Shown: positions 8,513 through 17,700, counted from the first letter of the stretch. The stretch is 64,000 bases of DNA from DATJGF01 sp035495315 (GCA_035495315.1 DATJGF010000044.1:79510-143509), one strand, 5' to 3'. The notes: generated by a model from the letters alone, not told the origin. Translations and numbers: made by a program.

Positions 8513-9274
8513 ATGGCGATAAGAACGCTCATCGTGGATGACGAGACACTGGCGCGGGATCGCCTGCGCCAGTTGCTTCAGACCGAACCCGAAATCCAAA
8601 TCGTCGGTGAATGCGGCGACGGCCGCCAGGCTGTCGAGGCCATTCGACGCGAGTCGCCCGACCTTGTCTTTCTCGACATTCAAATGCCCGAACTCGACGG
8701 GTTCGAAGTGTTGGAAGCCATTGAAAACGAAACGATGCCGGTGATCGTTTTTGTGACGGCTTACGATCAATTTGCCCTCAAAGCATTCGACTTCCACGCG
8801 GTGGATTATCTGTTGAAACCGTTCGATCGAGAACGATTTCAAGCGGCTCTGGAACATGCGCTTACACAGGTAAAACAGCGCGCCGACAAGTCCCTTCCCC
8901 AACGACAGGCCGCCGCCCTGGCCGAACTCAAGCCCCCTTCAAAACCTGCCGAACGGTTGCCGATCAAATCCGGCGGCCGGGTGATCTTTGTGCGGGTTGA
9001 AGATATTGATTGGGTAGAGGCGGCTCACAACTACATCGTCTTGCATGTCAATAAGGACACCCATTTGTTACGAGAAACGATGAACGCATTTGAGGCACGA
9101 GTGTCGCCGGAAAAATTTGTCCGCATCAGTCGCTCAACCATCGTCAACATCGATCGAATCAAGGAGCTGCAACCGATGTTCTATGGCGAGTATACGGTGA
9201 CCCTGCACAATGGAACGCGGCTGACGTTGAGTCGGCGATACCGGGACAAGCTGCAGCAACTGGGTCTGCGCTAG
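8513..9274 (+). CDS. LytTR-family response regulator (copy 1)
   Basis: 253 residues from ATG 8513. An upstream in-frame start at 8393 would add 40 residues unlike the family. Residues 1-120 are a receiver domain: acidic pocket D9-D10, phosphoacceptor D55 in VFLDIQMPELDG, threonine in VFVTAYD, lysine in YLLKPFDRERF. Residues about 150-250 are a LytTR DNA-binding domain, with RLPIKSGGRVIFVRVEDIDW, FVRISRSTIVNIDRIKEL and GTRLTLSRRYRD. Such proteins are phosphorylated by LytS/AlgZ-type kinases and bind repeated promoter sites. No kinase gene is near. A close paralogue faces it at 9415-10182. It is divergent from the cytochrome operon, which it may control by position alone. Confidence 0.93.
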   Translation: MAIRTLIVDDETLARDRLRQLLQTEPEIQIVGECGDGRQAVEAIRRESPDLVFLDIQMPELDGFEVLEAIENETMPVIVFVTAYDQFALKAFDFHAVDYLLKPFDRERFQAALEHALTQVKQRADKSLPQRQAAALAELKPPSKPAERLPIKSGGRVIFVRVEDIDWVEAAHNYIVLHVNKDTHLLRETMNAFEARVSPEKFVRISRSTIVNIDRIKELQPMFYGEYTVTLHNGTRLTLSRRYRDKLQQLGLR

Positions 9275-9414
9275 TTGGCCCGAGTTTCGGGACGCTGGTA
9301 CCCGATTCCGAGCCGTTTATCCCTGGGAATAACTTGCCCCTTTTGCAGCCGTCAATTGCTGCCCCTAAGGCAGAATATGATAAGCACCCTTTGAAGCAAG
9401 TGCACGCGACCCGT

Positions 9415-10182
9415 TTATCTCCCCTTACGCGGCTCGGCCGTAAGACGCATCAAGCTTTGCCGGTATTTGCGGCTACCGTGCAAACTCCTGCCGTTGCGAA
9501 GCTGAATCAGGTAATCTCCATGAGATTTAGGTCGGACCTCGGAAACACGGTCGAGGTTGACCAGCACCGAACGGCTAATACGCACAAAGCGAGAGCCGAC
9601 AAGCCGATGCGCAAGTGCGCTCAATGTAATCCTTAACAAGTGGGTGGCAGCTCCGACGTGCAATTCGGCATAGTTGTCGGCGGCGGAAATCCAGTCAATC
9701 TCAGAAACCCGAAGGAGCGTAATCCGGCCAGAGGATCGGATGGGAAGGTATTCCACCGCGGTCTGGCTCTCGTTCGGGGCGTTGGGAGATTCCCGTTGAG
9801 GCTGTCGATTATTGCCACGTTGCAACCGCTCGCGCACACGGCCCAAAGCCTTGCGGAACCGAACCCGATCGAACGGTTTTAGCAGGTAATCGACAGCCTC
9901 AATTTCAAACGCCCGTAGCGCGAATTCATCATGAGCGGTCACGAAAACGACGGCAGGTTTCAAACGGCCTTGAAACTCCGCCAGAACGCCGAAGCCATCG
10001 AGATCAGGCATCCGGACGTCTAAAAACACGACGTCTGGGGCATGGCGACGAATCGCATTGACCGCTTCGCTACCGGAGCCGCATTCAGCAATGACCTCAG
10101 TTTCCGGTTCGCTATTAACAAATCGCCGTATCCTGTCGCGGCTCAGTTCTTCATCATCAACAATTAATACCCTCAGTTTCAT
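9415..10182 (-). CDS. LytTR-family response regulator (copy 2)
   Basis: 255 residues from ATG 10182 (a TTG at 10218 would add 12). The receiver domain has D9-D10, phosphoacceptor D55 in VFLDVRMPDLDG, VFVTAHD and YLLKPFDRVRF. The LytTR domain has YLPIRSSGRITLLRVSEIDW, FVRISRSVLVNLDRVSEV and GRSLHGSRKYRQ. It is clearly paralogous to the 8513 regulator over the whole length and points towards it, with 140 bases between their stops. It lies 60 bases downstream of the TPR/FG-GAP gene on the same strand and may be co-transcribed with it. No histidine kinase is present in the window. Confidence 0.93.
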   Translation of the reverse strand: MKLRVLIVDDEELSRDRIRRFVNSEPETEVIAECGSGSEAVNAIRRHAPDVVFLDVRMPDLDGFGVLAEFQGRLKPAVVFVTAHDEFALRAFEIEAVDYLLKPFDRVRFRKALGRVRERLQRGNNRQPQRESPNAPNESQTAVEYLPIRSSGRITLLRVSEIDWISAADNYAELHVGAATHLLRITLSALAHRLVGSRFVRISRSVLVNLDRVSEVRPKSHGDYLIQLRNGRSLHGSRKYRQSLMRLTAEPRKGR

Positions 10183-10242
10183 CAAACCTGGCGCAAACAG
10201 TAATCGCTCTCGCGGCAAGGTCCAAATGACATCGGTGTAATA

Positions 10243-12591
10243 TTACGGACCGGCTGGCGTCGTCGCGACGTGGGTTGTCACCCGGTGATCGAGTTTGACT
10301 GGATGAAGTTTTAAGATGGACGGAACCGGATCTCCTTCGCGGAACTGGTAGCTGTGATCGAGCTCAAGACCCGTAAGGGTCTGTCGTGTTTCAGATCCGG
10401 GCCAGCGAATTTCGACCGACGTGATGCTGGTCGCGTCGCCCAGACCGATTTCCTGTCGCAACGGATTGGAACCGAAACTGCCCCCGCTGCTGACCACCCG
10501 ATAAATGTCGCGTGGCCCTTTGGGAGTTTTTGCTGAGACGTGAACGCGCGCGCCAATCGCCGGGCGATTTGCCTTGATGCCCACGAGCTTCAATTTCAGC
10601 CAGTGATTGGTGTTGCCAGGATTAAGGTAAAGAGCGTTTCGCGCTCCATCACCGGTGTAGGCCCCGCCCAGTGAGATATAAATGTCCTGGTCGCCATCGT
10701 CGTCGAGGTCGGCAAAGGCGATACCGTGGCCTTTCTGGATATGGCCGGTGCCGGTGGCGGTCGTCACGTCCTGAAAGCTTTTACCCTCGGCATTGCGAAA
10801 CATCCGCTTTGGAACAAGGGTCCGAAAATCGGGATCGCCTGTGCCGCAATAAAAATCCAACCAGCCGTCATTATCCAGATCGCCATAGTTATTTCCCATC
10901 GTGAGACAAATCCGGTTTAAATGCATCGCTTCAGTCACATCACTGAATGTCCCGTTGTGATTATTGTGGAAAAGTTTCGGCTTCACCCCTTCGTTGGGCA
11001 AACCCAGGTAGTCGGCCGCGATGTCGGCGACACCATTTGGCAAACGGTAGCCAAAAACCAGCAGGTCTTCCCAACCATCGTTGTCGTAGTCGAAGAAAAA
11101 GGTGCCGAAGCTCCAAATCGGCTCGCCAACCGGGCCGGACCGGTCGGTAACATCGCTGAAATGCCATTGACCCGATGCATCAGGCCCGTCGTTATGCAGG
11201 AGAATGTTTTTCCCGTCACGGACCGAGAGATAAAGGTCAGGGCGGCCGTCGTTGTCGTAGTCGCCGCAAGCAACGCCTTTGACGAAGGCGGCGACATTAA
11301 TTCCCGACGTGCGGGCGCATTCGGTGAATGTGCCGTTTCGGTTATTGTGGTAAAGTTCGCACCAATCGGGGTCGTTGGGATCAGTTGATTCATTGCCAAT
11401 AAAGAGGTCCAGCCAGCCGTCGCCATCATAATCGAACCACCGCGCGGTTTGCGAGGGATGCAATCTCATCAGCCCGGCCTCCTCGGTTACATCGGTAAAC
11501 GTGCCATCGCCGTTGTTTCGGAGCAGCGAACTTGGCAGCCGGCCGCCTTTGCCGATCCACCCTCCCCGCAGCATCCAGATGTCGAGCAACCCGTCATTGT
11601 TATAGTCGGTTTGTTGAATGTTCAACGCCCCGGTTTCCCCCACTAGCCCCGCCTCGCTTGTGCGTTCTGTAAAAGTGCCATTGCCATTATTATGAAAATA
11701 GCGCAGCTGCCCCTGAGGATCCCAAGCAGAAAAGACCACATCATACAAACCATCGTTGTCGAAATCATCAATGATAACGCCGCCGGCTAAATCGGGGGCA
11801 TCCAGGCCCAACCCTTCGCTGACGTCGACAAAGCGCGGCATCGGATATTCCGAAGCGAATGTTTCAGGAGGAATGAGAAATTGCGATGGCACTTTTTCGG
11901 GGTATTCACCCAACGTCATGTGCGCGAGGTTTAGTAGCCAGCGGGCTCCGAGATCATTGGGAGAGTCGGCCAACTGCTGATTGAAGAGTGCGATCGCCCC
12001 TCGGGAACCGCGCGGAAGCAAGTGATAGGCCTGAGGCTTTAACGGAAACAAGCACGAATCGGCGTTGTGAACCGCCAGGCAATTCTCCTGTTCCCCCAAA
12101 CGGAGAAAAGCCATCGCCTTGCGCATCCGTACCGCGGCGCGGAGTTGACGGTCCATGTGCCCTCCGTTAACAGCCACAGTTCGCTCTACGGCCGCAATAG
12201 TATTGAGCGCCTTATCCGGACGGCCAGCCTGCATTTGCTCGAGCGCCAGTTTAAATTCGAGCTCACATTTTTGATTTATATCCGTTGTATTGGTGAGTTG
12301 GGTTTCAATCAAAGCAACGAGCCGGTCGCTCCGGTAAACTGAACCCTGAAGTGACGCGTTTTCATAGAAATGCTGCAACAGTTGCGCCATTCGGCGCGTA
12401 CTGGGCGCAGGATTGCCCGGCGGCAGTATCGGGTTGCGAGACTCAACCGATTGACAAATCGGGTCTAGAGTAAATTCCTCGGAAGCGGTTACCTTCCCTG
12501 CGAGGCAAACGGTAATCAGACAGAACGTCTTCCCCCAAGACGTCCGTAAGCGAAGCAAACACAGAACGAGCTGGTACATCGGATCGTTCAT
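10243..12591 (-). CDS. TPR plus FG-GAP / ASPIC-UnbV secreted protein
   Basis: 782 residues from ATG 12591, chosen because a GGAG sits just upstream and the hydrophobic signal TFCLITVCLAGKVTA follows closely. The open frame extends to 12843, but that part lacks family character. Residues about 60-230 are helical and TPR-like (tally, QKCELEFKLALEQMQAGRPDKALNTI in two pieces). FG-GAP repeats follow (FDNDGLYDVVFSAWD, DYNNDGLLDIWMLRG, FDYDGDGWLDLFIGN, YDNDGRPDLYLSVRD, LDDDGDQDIYISLGG). The C-terminus is ASPIC/UnbV: HWLKLKLVGIKANRPAIGARV and IGLGDATSITSVEIRWPGS. Probably exported. It sits upstream of the second LytTR gene on the same strand, with its 5' end facing a pseudopilin gene. Confidence 0.87.
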   Translation of the reverse strand: MNDPMYQLVLCLLRLRTSWGKTFCLITVCLAGKVTASEEFTLDPICQSVESRNPILPPGNPAPSTRRMAQLLQHFYENASLQGSVYRSDRLVALIETQLTNTTDINQKCELEFKLALEQMQAGRPDKALNTIAAVERTVAVNGGHMDRQLRAAVRMRKAMAFLRLGEQENCLAVHNADSCLFPLKPQAYHLLPRGSRGAIALFNQQLADSPNDLGARWLLNLAHMTLGEYPEKVPSQFLIPPETFASEYPMPRFVDVSEGLGLDAPDLAGGVIIDDFDNDGLYDVVFSAWDPQGQLRYFHNNGNGTFTERTSEAGLVGETGALNIQQTDYNNDGLLDIWMLRGGWIGKGGRLPSSLLRNNGDGTFTDVTEEAGLMRLHPSQTARWFDYDGDGWLDLFIGNESTDPNDPDWCELYHNNRNGTFTECARTSGINVAAFVKGVACGDYDNDGRPDLYLSVRDGKNILLHNDGPDASGQWHFSDVTDRSGPVGEPIWSFGTFFFDYDNDGWEDLLVFGYRLPNGVADIAADYLGLPNEGVKPKLFHNNHNGTFSDVTEAMHLNRICLTMGNNYGDLDNDGWLDFYCGTGDPDFRTLVPKRMFRNAEGKSFQDVTTATGTGHIQKGHGIAFADLDDDGDQDIYISLGGAYTGDGARNALYLNPGNTNHWLKLKLVGIKANRPAIGARVHVSAKTPKGPRDIYRVVSSGGSFGSNPLRQEIGLGDATSITSVEIRWPGSETRQTLTGLELDHSYQFREGDPVPSILKLHPVKLDHRVTTHVATTPAGP

Positions 12592-12858
12592 GTCACTACT
12601 CCGTAGACGAAGCGCGAGATATGTGGCGAGTTGGACTTTTACTGGGCTGAAGCGGCTTAAATACGCGATGAATGGCAGCCGATGGCGATCAAGGCGGCGC
12701 GCGAGCGCTGACGCAAATTTGTGAGAAGATGATAAGGGCCAAAAGCGCTCTGGTTCCGAAAGCCGGGCGGCAACTCGGACAAGCATTTGGTACCTGAAAA
12801 CCGGCCGTTGGTACCTTTGGTGTTGTCGAGGATCTACTTTCACACCTTAGTTAAGCTC

Positions 12859-13629
12859 ATGCTTACCAAACATCAGTCGACCCTCTCACGGTGCCTTCGG
12901 AGCCGTCGCGGGTCCTCCTCTATTGTAGCTTCCAGCGGGTTTGGCGCGGCTTTCACTTTAATTGAGTTGCTCGTGGTCATTGCAATCATCGCCATTCTGG
13001 CGGCGATGCTTTTGCCGGCTCTCGCGAGTTCGAAAGAGAAAGCGCGGCGCATTTCCTGCATTTCGAATGTGCGACAACTGGCGACGGCAATGAAAATGTA
13101 TGTGGATGATTGGAACGGCAACTATCCGCCTCGTTTTCCGGACCCAGCCGCTGGCGCAGCGTACCCTTGCAAGCCGTGCCGGACGATCGATTGGCGTCCG
13201 TACGCACTCCCTTATCTGGCAGCGAACGTTGTGATTACCAACGCAACCACCAATGTCGTAAGCCCGCCGGCCATCTTCGTCTGCCCTGGCGATAAAGGCA
13301 TTCCGACCGATGTTGCAGCCGATCCCTTCAATATGGCGAGCCCGAGACCAAATCGATTTGCTGATTTTTACGGGAGTTCCTATTGCTTCAACACCGTCAT
13401 GACACGCTTAGTCAAGGAGACCGCGGTGCTCATGCCTTCGGATACGTTCGAGGGCGCGGAAGTTTGGTCGTGGCACCAGCCGATGGCGATCAACGACTTC
13501 AAAGGCAGAACGACGAAGCCGATTCGCGTCGCTTACTTCTGCGATGGTCACGCCGCCATAACGTCGGAAGCGTATATCGTGCAGCAGTGTTCACCACCTG
13601 GTGCCCCCGGCATCGGCATTGTCCCCTAA
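12859..13629 (+). CDS. type II secretion pseudopilin-like (prepilin N-methylation) protein
   Basis: 256 residues from ATG 12859. A basic leader of about 31 residues precedes FTLIELLVVIAIIAILAAML, the class III prepilin cleavage and methylation motif, where a prepilin peptidase should cut before the F. Then come SSKEKARRISCISNVRQLATAMKMYVDDWNGNYPP and a C-terminal variable part with CPGDKG and VAYFCDGHA, the latter a version of the H/x9/DG motif typical of the large orphan pseudopilin families of Planctomycetes and Verrucomicrobia. No secretion ATPase or inner-membrane platform gene is nearby. It ends 10 bases before the OB-fold lipoprotein gene and could lead that operon. Confidence 0.9.
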   Translation: MLTKHQSTLSRCLRSRRGSSSIVASSGFGAAFTLIELLVVIAIIAILAAMLLPALASSKEKARRISCISNVRQLATAMKMYVDDWNGNYPPRFPDPAAGAAYPCKPCRTIDWRPYALPYLAANVVITNATTNVVSPPAIFVCPGDKGIPTDVAADPFNMASPRPNRFADFYGSSYCFNTVMTRLVKETAVLMPSDTFEGAEVWSWHQPMAINDFKGRTTKPIRVAYFCDGHAAITSEAYIVQQCSPPGAPGIGIVP

Positions 13630-13639
13630 GCACCCGCTC

Positions 13640-13990
13640 ATGCGCGCTGTCGGCGTTCTGCTAATCGCGATAATGCTCGGCTTTGGCTGCAGCAAACGCG
13701 ACGCGCTCGTGCTGGGTCAGACGCCGAACGGTGACACCCGAACCATCAACTCGGTCAAAGCAGTTGGTCCAGGAACAGCAGTCGTGCTTAACGGGACGAT
13801 GATCGAGAAATGCCCGGTGGCGGGCTGCTGGTTTCGCTTACGCGATGATACCGGGATAATCAAAGTGGATACGCGCTCGGCCGGGTTTGTGGTGGCGAAG
13901 GTCCCGGTTAATAGCAAACTGGTAGTTTCGGGAAAACTCGTCACAGATGGAGATGATGTCGCAATCGAGGCTTTGGGGATTCGGTATTAG
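13640..13990 (+). CDS. small OB-fold lipoprotein
   Basis: 116 residues from ATG 13640. The signal GVLLIAIMLGFGCSKRD has a lipobox ending GC, so it should be lipidated. The mature part is a compact beta protein (AVVLNGTMIEKCPVAGCWFRL, DDTGIIKVDTRSAGF, SKLVVSGKLVTDGDDVAIEALGIRY in pieces) resembling bacterial OB-fold proteins of the DUF4920/tRNA_anti-like type. The paired cysteines in KCPVAGCW could bind metal or form a disulfide. It leads a run of genes for an FMN-bind-like protein, two MacB-type permeases and an ATPase, so a role as an outer accessory of that ABC machine is plausible. Its last 44 bases overlap the next gene. Confidence 0.75.
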   Translation: MRAVGVLLIAIMLGFGCSKRDALVLGQTPNGDTRTINSVKAVGPGTAVVLNGTMIEKCPVAGCWFRLRDDTGIIKVDTRSAGFVVAKVPVNSKLVVSGKLVTDGDDVAIEALGIRY

Positions 13991-14630
13991 ACCGTTCGGA
14001 CTGCTTTTAGGTTGCCTGCTCTTCGTCTCGGCGATCGCGTATTGGATGTCGAAGCAGAATCGTTCGACTGTGCTATTCGAGCCGCCGCTCGAAGCGATTC
14101 AGTCCGCTCCCCTCTGTCCGTGGCGTGAACCGGCGGAAGACTTGAAATCGATTTTCCCGTCAGCGACTCGCTACGAGGCCGAAACACATATTCTGAGTGG
14201 CCGAAGGACGGAGCTCGCGAGCTTGCTGGGACGTTTGCCTACCGGTGACGAAAATGCGCTGCATGTTTACCGCATTTACGATCAGCAGAACCCGGTTGGT
14301 GTCATATTGACGCAACGTGTTAAGGGCGCCTATGGAGCCATCGAGCTGGTGCTGGGGGTTGATCCGGACGGCAAGGTGAATGGAATCCGTCTACAACGGC
14401 ACCGCGAGCCTGAGGCCGTTGCCAGGGTGCTACTGCAATCCTCGTGGCTTGCGGCATTCGTCGCCAAAGAGGCGCGCGATCCCTGGAAGCTAGGGCAGGA
14501 TATACCCGGAGTGCCCGAAGAAGCTCGTGTTTCCGCGAACGCGATAGTGAAAGGAGCACAGAGCATGTTGATCTTGCTGCAAGAGGCCAATAAGTCAGGC
14601 GCAAACTCAATCGTGAAACCTCACCATTAA
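13947..14630 (+). CDS. membrane-anchored FMN-bind-like protein with degenerate flavinylation motif
   Basis: 227 residues; ATG 13956 is an equally good start. One transmembrane helix (FGLLLGCLLFVSAIAYWM) precedes an extracytoplasmic domain. The C-terminal half resembles the FMN-bind domain of RnfG/NqrC/NosR: GVILTQRVKGAYGAIELVLG, VNGIRLQRHREPEAVA, FVAKEARDPWKLGQDIPG. Covalent flavin is normally carried on the threonine of an SGAT-x-T/S motif placed there by ApbE. The equivalent spot here reads VSANAIVKGAQS, with no threonine, so covalent FMN looks unlikely. It lies between the OB-fold lipoprotein and two permeases with 2-base spacing, suggesting a fixed complex. Role is inferred from context; non-covalent cofactor or purely structural use is possible. 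Confidence 0.7.
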   Translation: MEMMSQSRLWGFGIRPFGLLLGCLLFVSAIAYWMSKQNRSTVLFEPPLEAIQSAPLCPWREPAEDLKSIFPSATRYEAETHILSGRRTELASLLGRLPTGDENALHVYRIYDQQNPVGVILTQRVKGAYGAIELVLGVDPDGKVNGIRLQRHREPEAVARVLLQSSWLAAFVAKEARDPWKLGQDIPGVPEEARVSANAIVKGAQSMLILLQEANKSGANSIVKPHH

Positions 14631-14632
14631 TC

Positions 14633-15793
14633 ATGTTCGTGCTGGCTTTACGCAATCTTTGGCGCCGTCCGTTGCGCAGCCTGTTGGCAGTTTGCGGACT
14701 AACGATGGCCAGCGCGGTGCTGACGTGCCTTTGGGGATTTGGTCATGGGTATGAACGCGCGCTGGGGATAGAGCTCGACCGGATGGGAATGCAGATGATG
14801 CTGGTTCCGCTCGGCTGCCCCTACGATGCGGCCGCTCGCGTGCTGAAAGGCAAAACACTGGAAAACTCATTGCCCGATTCCGTATTAGTCGCCGCGAAGC
14901 GCGACCCCGCTGTGGCAGTCGCGGCACCACTCTTATTAGCCGCAATTCCGAATCTGCAAGCCGGCCGAACTGACATGTGGGTTGGGCTGGATGAAACTGC
15001 GCTGCACTTAAAACCATGGTGGAAAGCCAAAGTAGGTTCCTCATGGTTCAGTGCGGAAGATTCCGTCATTCTCGGTTGTGATGCCGCCGAGGTTGAGATG
15101 CGCGCTCCAGGGGATCTCTTCTTCAGCCCCGAGACGGGCCAAAAGCTGCGCGTGGCGGGTGTGCTCGAGCGGAGTGGGACGAGTGACGACAGTTTGTTTT
15201 TTGTGCCGCTCAGGACTGCGCAGAACATGTTCACGCAACCCAGGCGCCTAACTGCTGTGGCGATCCGTTTGCGCGACCCGGCGCTATTGCGGGAGGCGAC
15301 CCAGCGCCTGCAAAATATTCCCGGCGCCCAGGTTGTGACAATGACAGAAATGCTCGGAACCTTTTTGAACCTGGTGGGTTCCGTTCGAACGCTGCTGCTC
15401 TCGGTAGCTTTGGTAGCCGTTGCGGTCAGTATCCTGAGTGTGTTCAACACGCTCCTGGCGGCGATAATCGAGCGCACTCGCGAGTTGGCGGTGATGCGCG
15501 CGATTGGGGCTTCCAGATTCCAGGTTACTGGATTAATCACGTTGGAGGCGCTGCTTCTGACCGGTGCGGGCACGCTCTGCGGAATCCTGCTCGCCTTTGC
15601 GGCAGGCCCCGGCATCGAGGGAGTTGTAAAAGAGTTCATTCCCCTGGCGCCGACTGAGTCAATTTCCCAGCCTACCGTTCGAGTCCTGGCGGTAACAATG
15701 CTACTGGGCGTCGGGGTGGGTGTGCTGAGCGGCTTTTATCCAGCGTGGCGGGCTGGGCGACTCCAACCGGCGGAAGCTTTGAAGACGGATTAA
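14633..15793 (+). CDS. MacB/FtsX-family ABC transporter permease (first)
   Basis: 386 residues. A cytoplasmic start RNLWRRPLRSLLAVCGLTMA leads into transmembrane helix 1, then comes a periplasmic domain of about 220 residues, then three helices near the C-terminus (LLLSVALVAVAVSILSVFNT; LLLTGAGTLCGILLAFA; VLAVTMLLGVGVGVLSGFYP). It has the ERTRELAVMRAIGASRFQV coupling helix and ends PAWRAGRLQPAEALKTD, as in MacB_PCD/FtsX permeases of type VII ABC systems. These use ATP hydrolysis for periplasmic mechanical work or lipoprotein/efflux tasks, not ordinary import. It pairs with the next gene (one base between them) and the ATPase at 16973. Confidence 0.93.
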   Translation: MFVLALRNLWRRPLRSLLAVCGLTMASAVLTCLWGFGHGYERALGIELDRMGMQMMLVPLGCPYDAAARVLKGKTLENSLPDSVLVAAKRDPAVAVAAPLLLAAIPNLQAGRTDMWVGLDETALHLKPWWKAKVGSSWFSAEDSVILGCDAAEVEMRAPGDLFFSPETGQKLRVAGVLERSGTSDDSLFFVPLRTAQNMFTQPRRLTAVAIRLRDPALLREATQRLQNIPGAQVVTMTEMLGTFLNLVGSVRTLLLSVALVAVAVSILSVFNTLLAAIIERTRELAVMRAIGASRFQVTGLITLEALLLTGAGTLCGILLAFAAGPGIEGVVKEFIPLAPTESISQPTVRVLAVTMLLGVGVGVLSGFYPAWRAGRLQPAEALKTD

Positions 15794-15794
15794 C

Positions 15795-16976
15795 ATGACT
15801 TGGTTGCGATTCTCGTTGAAGGAGTGGCGGCGCCGCCCGCTGCGCACCAGCATTACTGCCGCTGGTGTGGCAATCGCCATCGCCGCCCTTTTTAGCTTAC
15901 TCGCCTTCGAGTCTGGCTATCGTAATGGCTTGCGCGACGAACTGGATCATCTTGGCGCACACATTCTCATCGTGCCGAAGGGTTGTCCGTATGACGCCGC
16001 CTCGATGGCTCTGCACGGCGCCAGTTGGCCATGTTTTCTGAAGCAGGAATACCTGACCGAAGTCCGATCGGTGCCAGGCGTTGCAACCGCCGCACCAGTG
16101 TTCATGGCAGCTTTGAGCGAAACAAATGGTGACCGGATTGTTTACAATGGTGTGCAATCGGACATGCTGGCTCTCAAACGGACCTGGCACATTAGCGGTC
16201 GGTTCCCGCAGCAGGAGCGAGAGATGCTGGTTGGCTCGGAGACTGCCCGGAGCTATGCCTGGCGACTCGGCGATACAGTACGCTTACCGGGATTACTGCA
16301 ACAAACCGGTGTCATATCTGGAATTTTGGCACCAACTCAAAGCGCCGATGATACCTTCATTTACCTGCAACTCGCCGCCGCACAAAAGATGTTCGGGCAT
16401 TCAAATCAACTGACTCACATCCTGGTCCGGCTTACCGACCCGCAAAGCCTCGAGCGCGCCACTGCGCAGCTCCGCGGTTGTGATGCCGGGCTATCCATGA
16501 ATGTTGTCCCTCTAGCCCATGTCTTTAAGACTATTCAATCACTGGTTGCTTCTACCCGGTTGTTCCTGGGCTGCCTGGCAGCGATTGGCCTGTTGGCCTC
16601 AGCCGCCGGTGTGAGCAATGCCGTGCTAATGGCAGTCGCGGAACGCCGGCGTGAAATTGGAATTATGCGCGCCATCGGGGCTTCCCGGTTTGACGTTGTC
16701 CGGTTGATTAGTACCGAGGCGATTCAGGTCTCCTTTATTGGCTCGGTGTGCGGCTTATTGTTGGCCTATGCCGCAGCCCGGGTGGTCGAGACCTGGGTGC
16801 GCGCGCAACTGCCGTTTGCACCTGCAGACACCTTAATTCGCTGGCAATGGGACAGCGCCGGGGCTTGCCTGGTTTGTGCATTGGTAGTGGGTGGAATTGC
16901 TGCCCTCTTTCCTGCCTGTCGGGCGGCCCAGATAATGCCCGGAGAAGCTATCCGTACGGGAGGAGGCTCGCCGTGA
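15795..16976 (+). CDS. MacB/FtsX-family ABC transporter permease (second)
   Basis: 393 residues, paralogous to the preceding permease: RFSLKEWRRRPLRTSITAAG start, the shared periplasmic signature GAHILIVPKGCPYDAAS (LVPLGCPYDAA in the first copy), the ERRREIGIMRAIGASRFDV coupling helix, three C-terminal helices and the end PACRAAQIMPGEAIRT. The shared GCPYDAA motif after helix 1 suggests a subfamily with matched partners, probably a heterodimer. Its stop overlaps the GTG of the ATPase gene by four bases. Confidence 0.93.
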   Translation: MTWLRFSLKEWRRRPLRTSITAAGVAIAIAALFSLLAFESGYRNGLRDELDHLGAHILIVPKGCPYDAASMALHGASWPCFLKQEYLTEVRSVPGVATAAPVFMAALSETNGDRIVYNGVQSDMLALKRTWHISGRFPQQEREMLVGSETARSYAWRLGDTVRLPGLLQQTGVISGILAPTQSADDTFIYLQLAAAQKMFGHSNQLTHILVRLTDPQSLERATAQLRGCDAGLSMNVVPLAHVFKTIQSLVASTRLFLGCLAAIGLLASAAGVSNAVLMAVAERRREIGIMRAIGASRFDVVRLISTEAIQVSFIGSVCGLLLAYAAARVVETWVRAQLPFAPADTLIRWQWDSAGACLVCALVVGGIAALFPACRAAQIMPGEAIRTGGGSP

Positions 16977-17683
16977 ACAGGACTCAACAAAGCGCAGCGG
17001 TCGTGCGTGCGGTTGGTCTGACAAAAATCTATCAGCGCGGCCGAGAACAGGTCCGTGCTTTAGATGGCGCCTCATTTACCGTTGAACGTAGTGAATTCGT
17101 CTCCGTCGTAGGTCCTTCCGGCTCGGGCAAATCCACGCTACTGAACCTTGTCGGTTGCATGGATGCACCGACATCCGGTTCCCTGGAATTGGCCGGCCGT
17201 CCCGTCGAGCAGCTCAACGAGAGCGCACGAACCGAACTGCGCCGCAACCAAATCGGCTTTGTGTTCCAGCACTTCGGTCTGCTGCCCACTTTGACCGTTG
17301 AGGAAAACATCTCGCTTCCAACTTTGTTCGCCCGCCGCCACGCCGAGCGCGAGGTGGAGGAACTGCTGGACATAGTGAGCCTGACGCATCGCCGCCAGCA
17401 TCTGCCCAAGGAATTATCCGGCGGGGAGATGCAACGGGTCGCAATTGCTCGGGCCCTAATTAACGATCCCATGCTGCTGCTGGCCGACGAGCCGACCGGA
17501 AACCTCGATACCAAAACCGGCGAAACCATCCTCGCCCTGTTTGAAAGGTTGAACCAACGAGGACTTACCATCATCGTAGTCACCCATAATGCGGCGTTTG
17601 CGGAGGCGACACACCGCCAGCTTCATCTGATCGACGGACGCATCAGCGATCCGCGCTTGCAGCCCTCCCTCGACGTTCGTTAA
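16973..17683 (+). CDS. MacB/LolD-type ABC transporter ATPase
   Basis: 236 residues from GTG 16973, chosen because a strong GGAGGAGG lies upstream and the start overlaps the permease stop as GTGA. Walker A is GPSGSGKST, the signature is LSGGEMQRVAIARAL, Walker B is LLLADEPTGNLD, and there is a switch histidine in VVTHN. The LTKIY-Q start and VRALDGASFTVERSEFVSV are typical of the LolD/MacB ATPase clade. It should energise the two preceding permeases at the cytoplasmic face. The cytochrome gene begins 17 bases further on. Confidence 0.95.
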   Translation: MNRTQQSAAVVRAVGLTKIYQRGREQVRALDGASFTVERSEFVSVVGPSGSGKSTLLNLVGCMDAPTSGSLELAGRPVEQLNESARTELRRNQIGFVFQHFGLLPTLTVEENISLPTLFARRHAEREVEELLDIVSLTHRRQHLPKELSGGEMQRVAIARALINDPMLLLADEPTGNLDTKTGETILALFERLNQRGLTIIVVTHNAAFAEATHRQLHLIDGRISDPRLQPSLDVR

Positions 17684-17700
17684 TAATGTAATCGCACCAA

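Noticed and set aside
10243..12843. The TPR/FG-GAP gene starting at 12843.
   Set aside because: The extra 84 residues are basic and unlike the family; ATG 12591 has a ribosome site and a signal peptide right after it.
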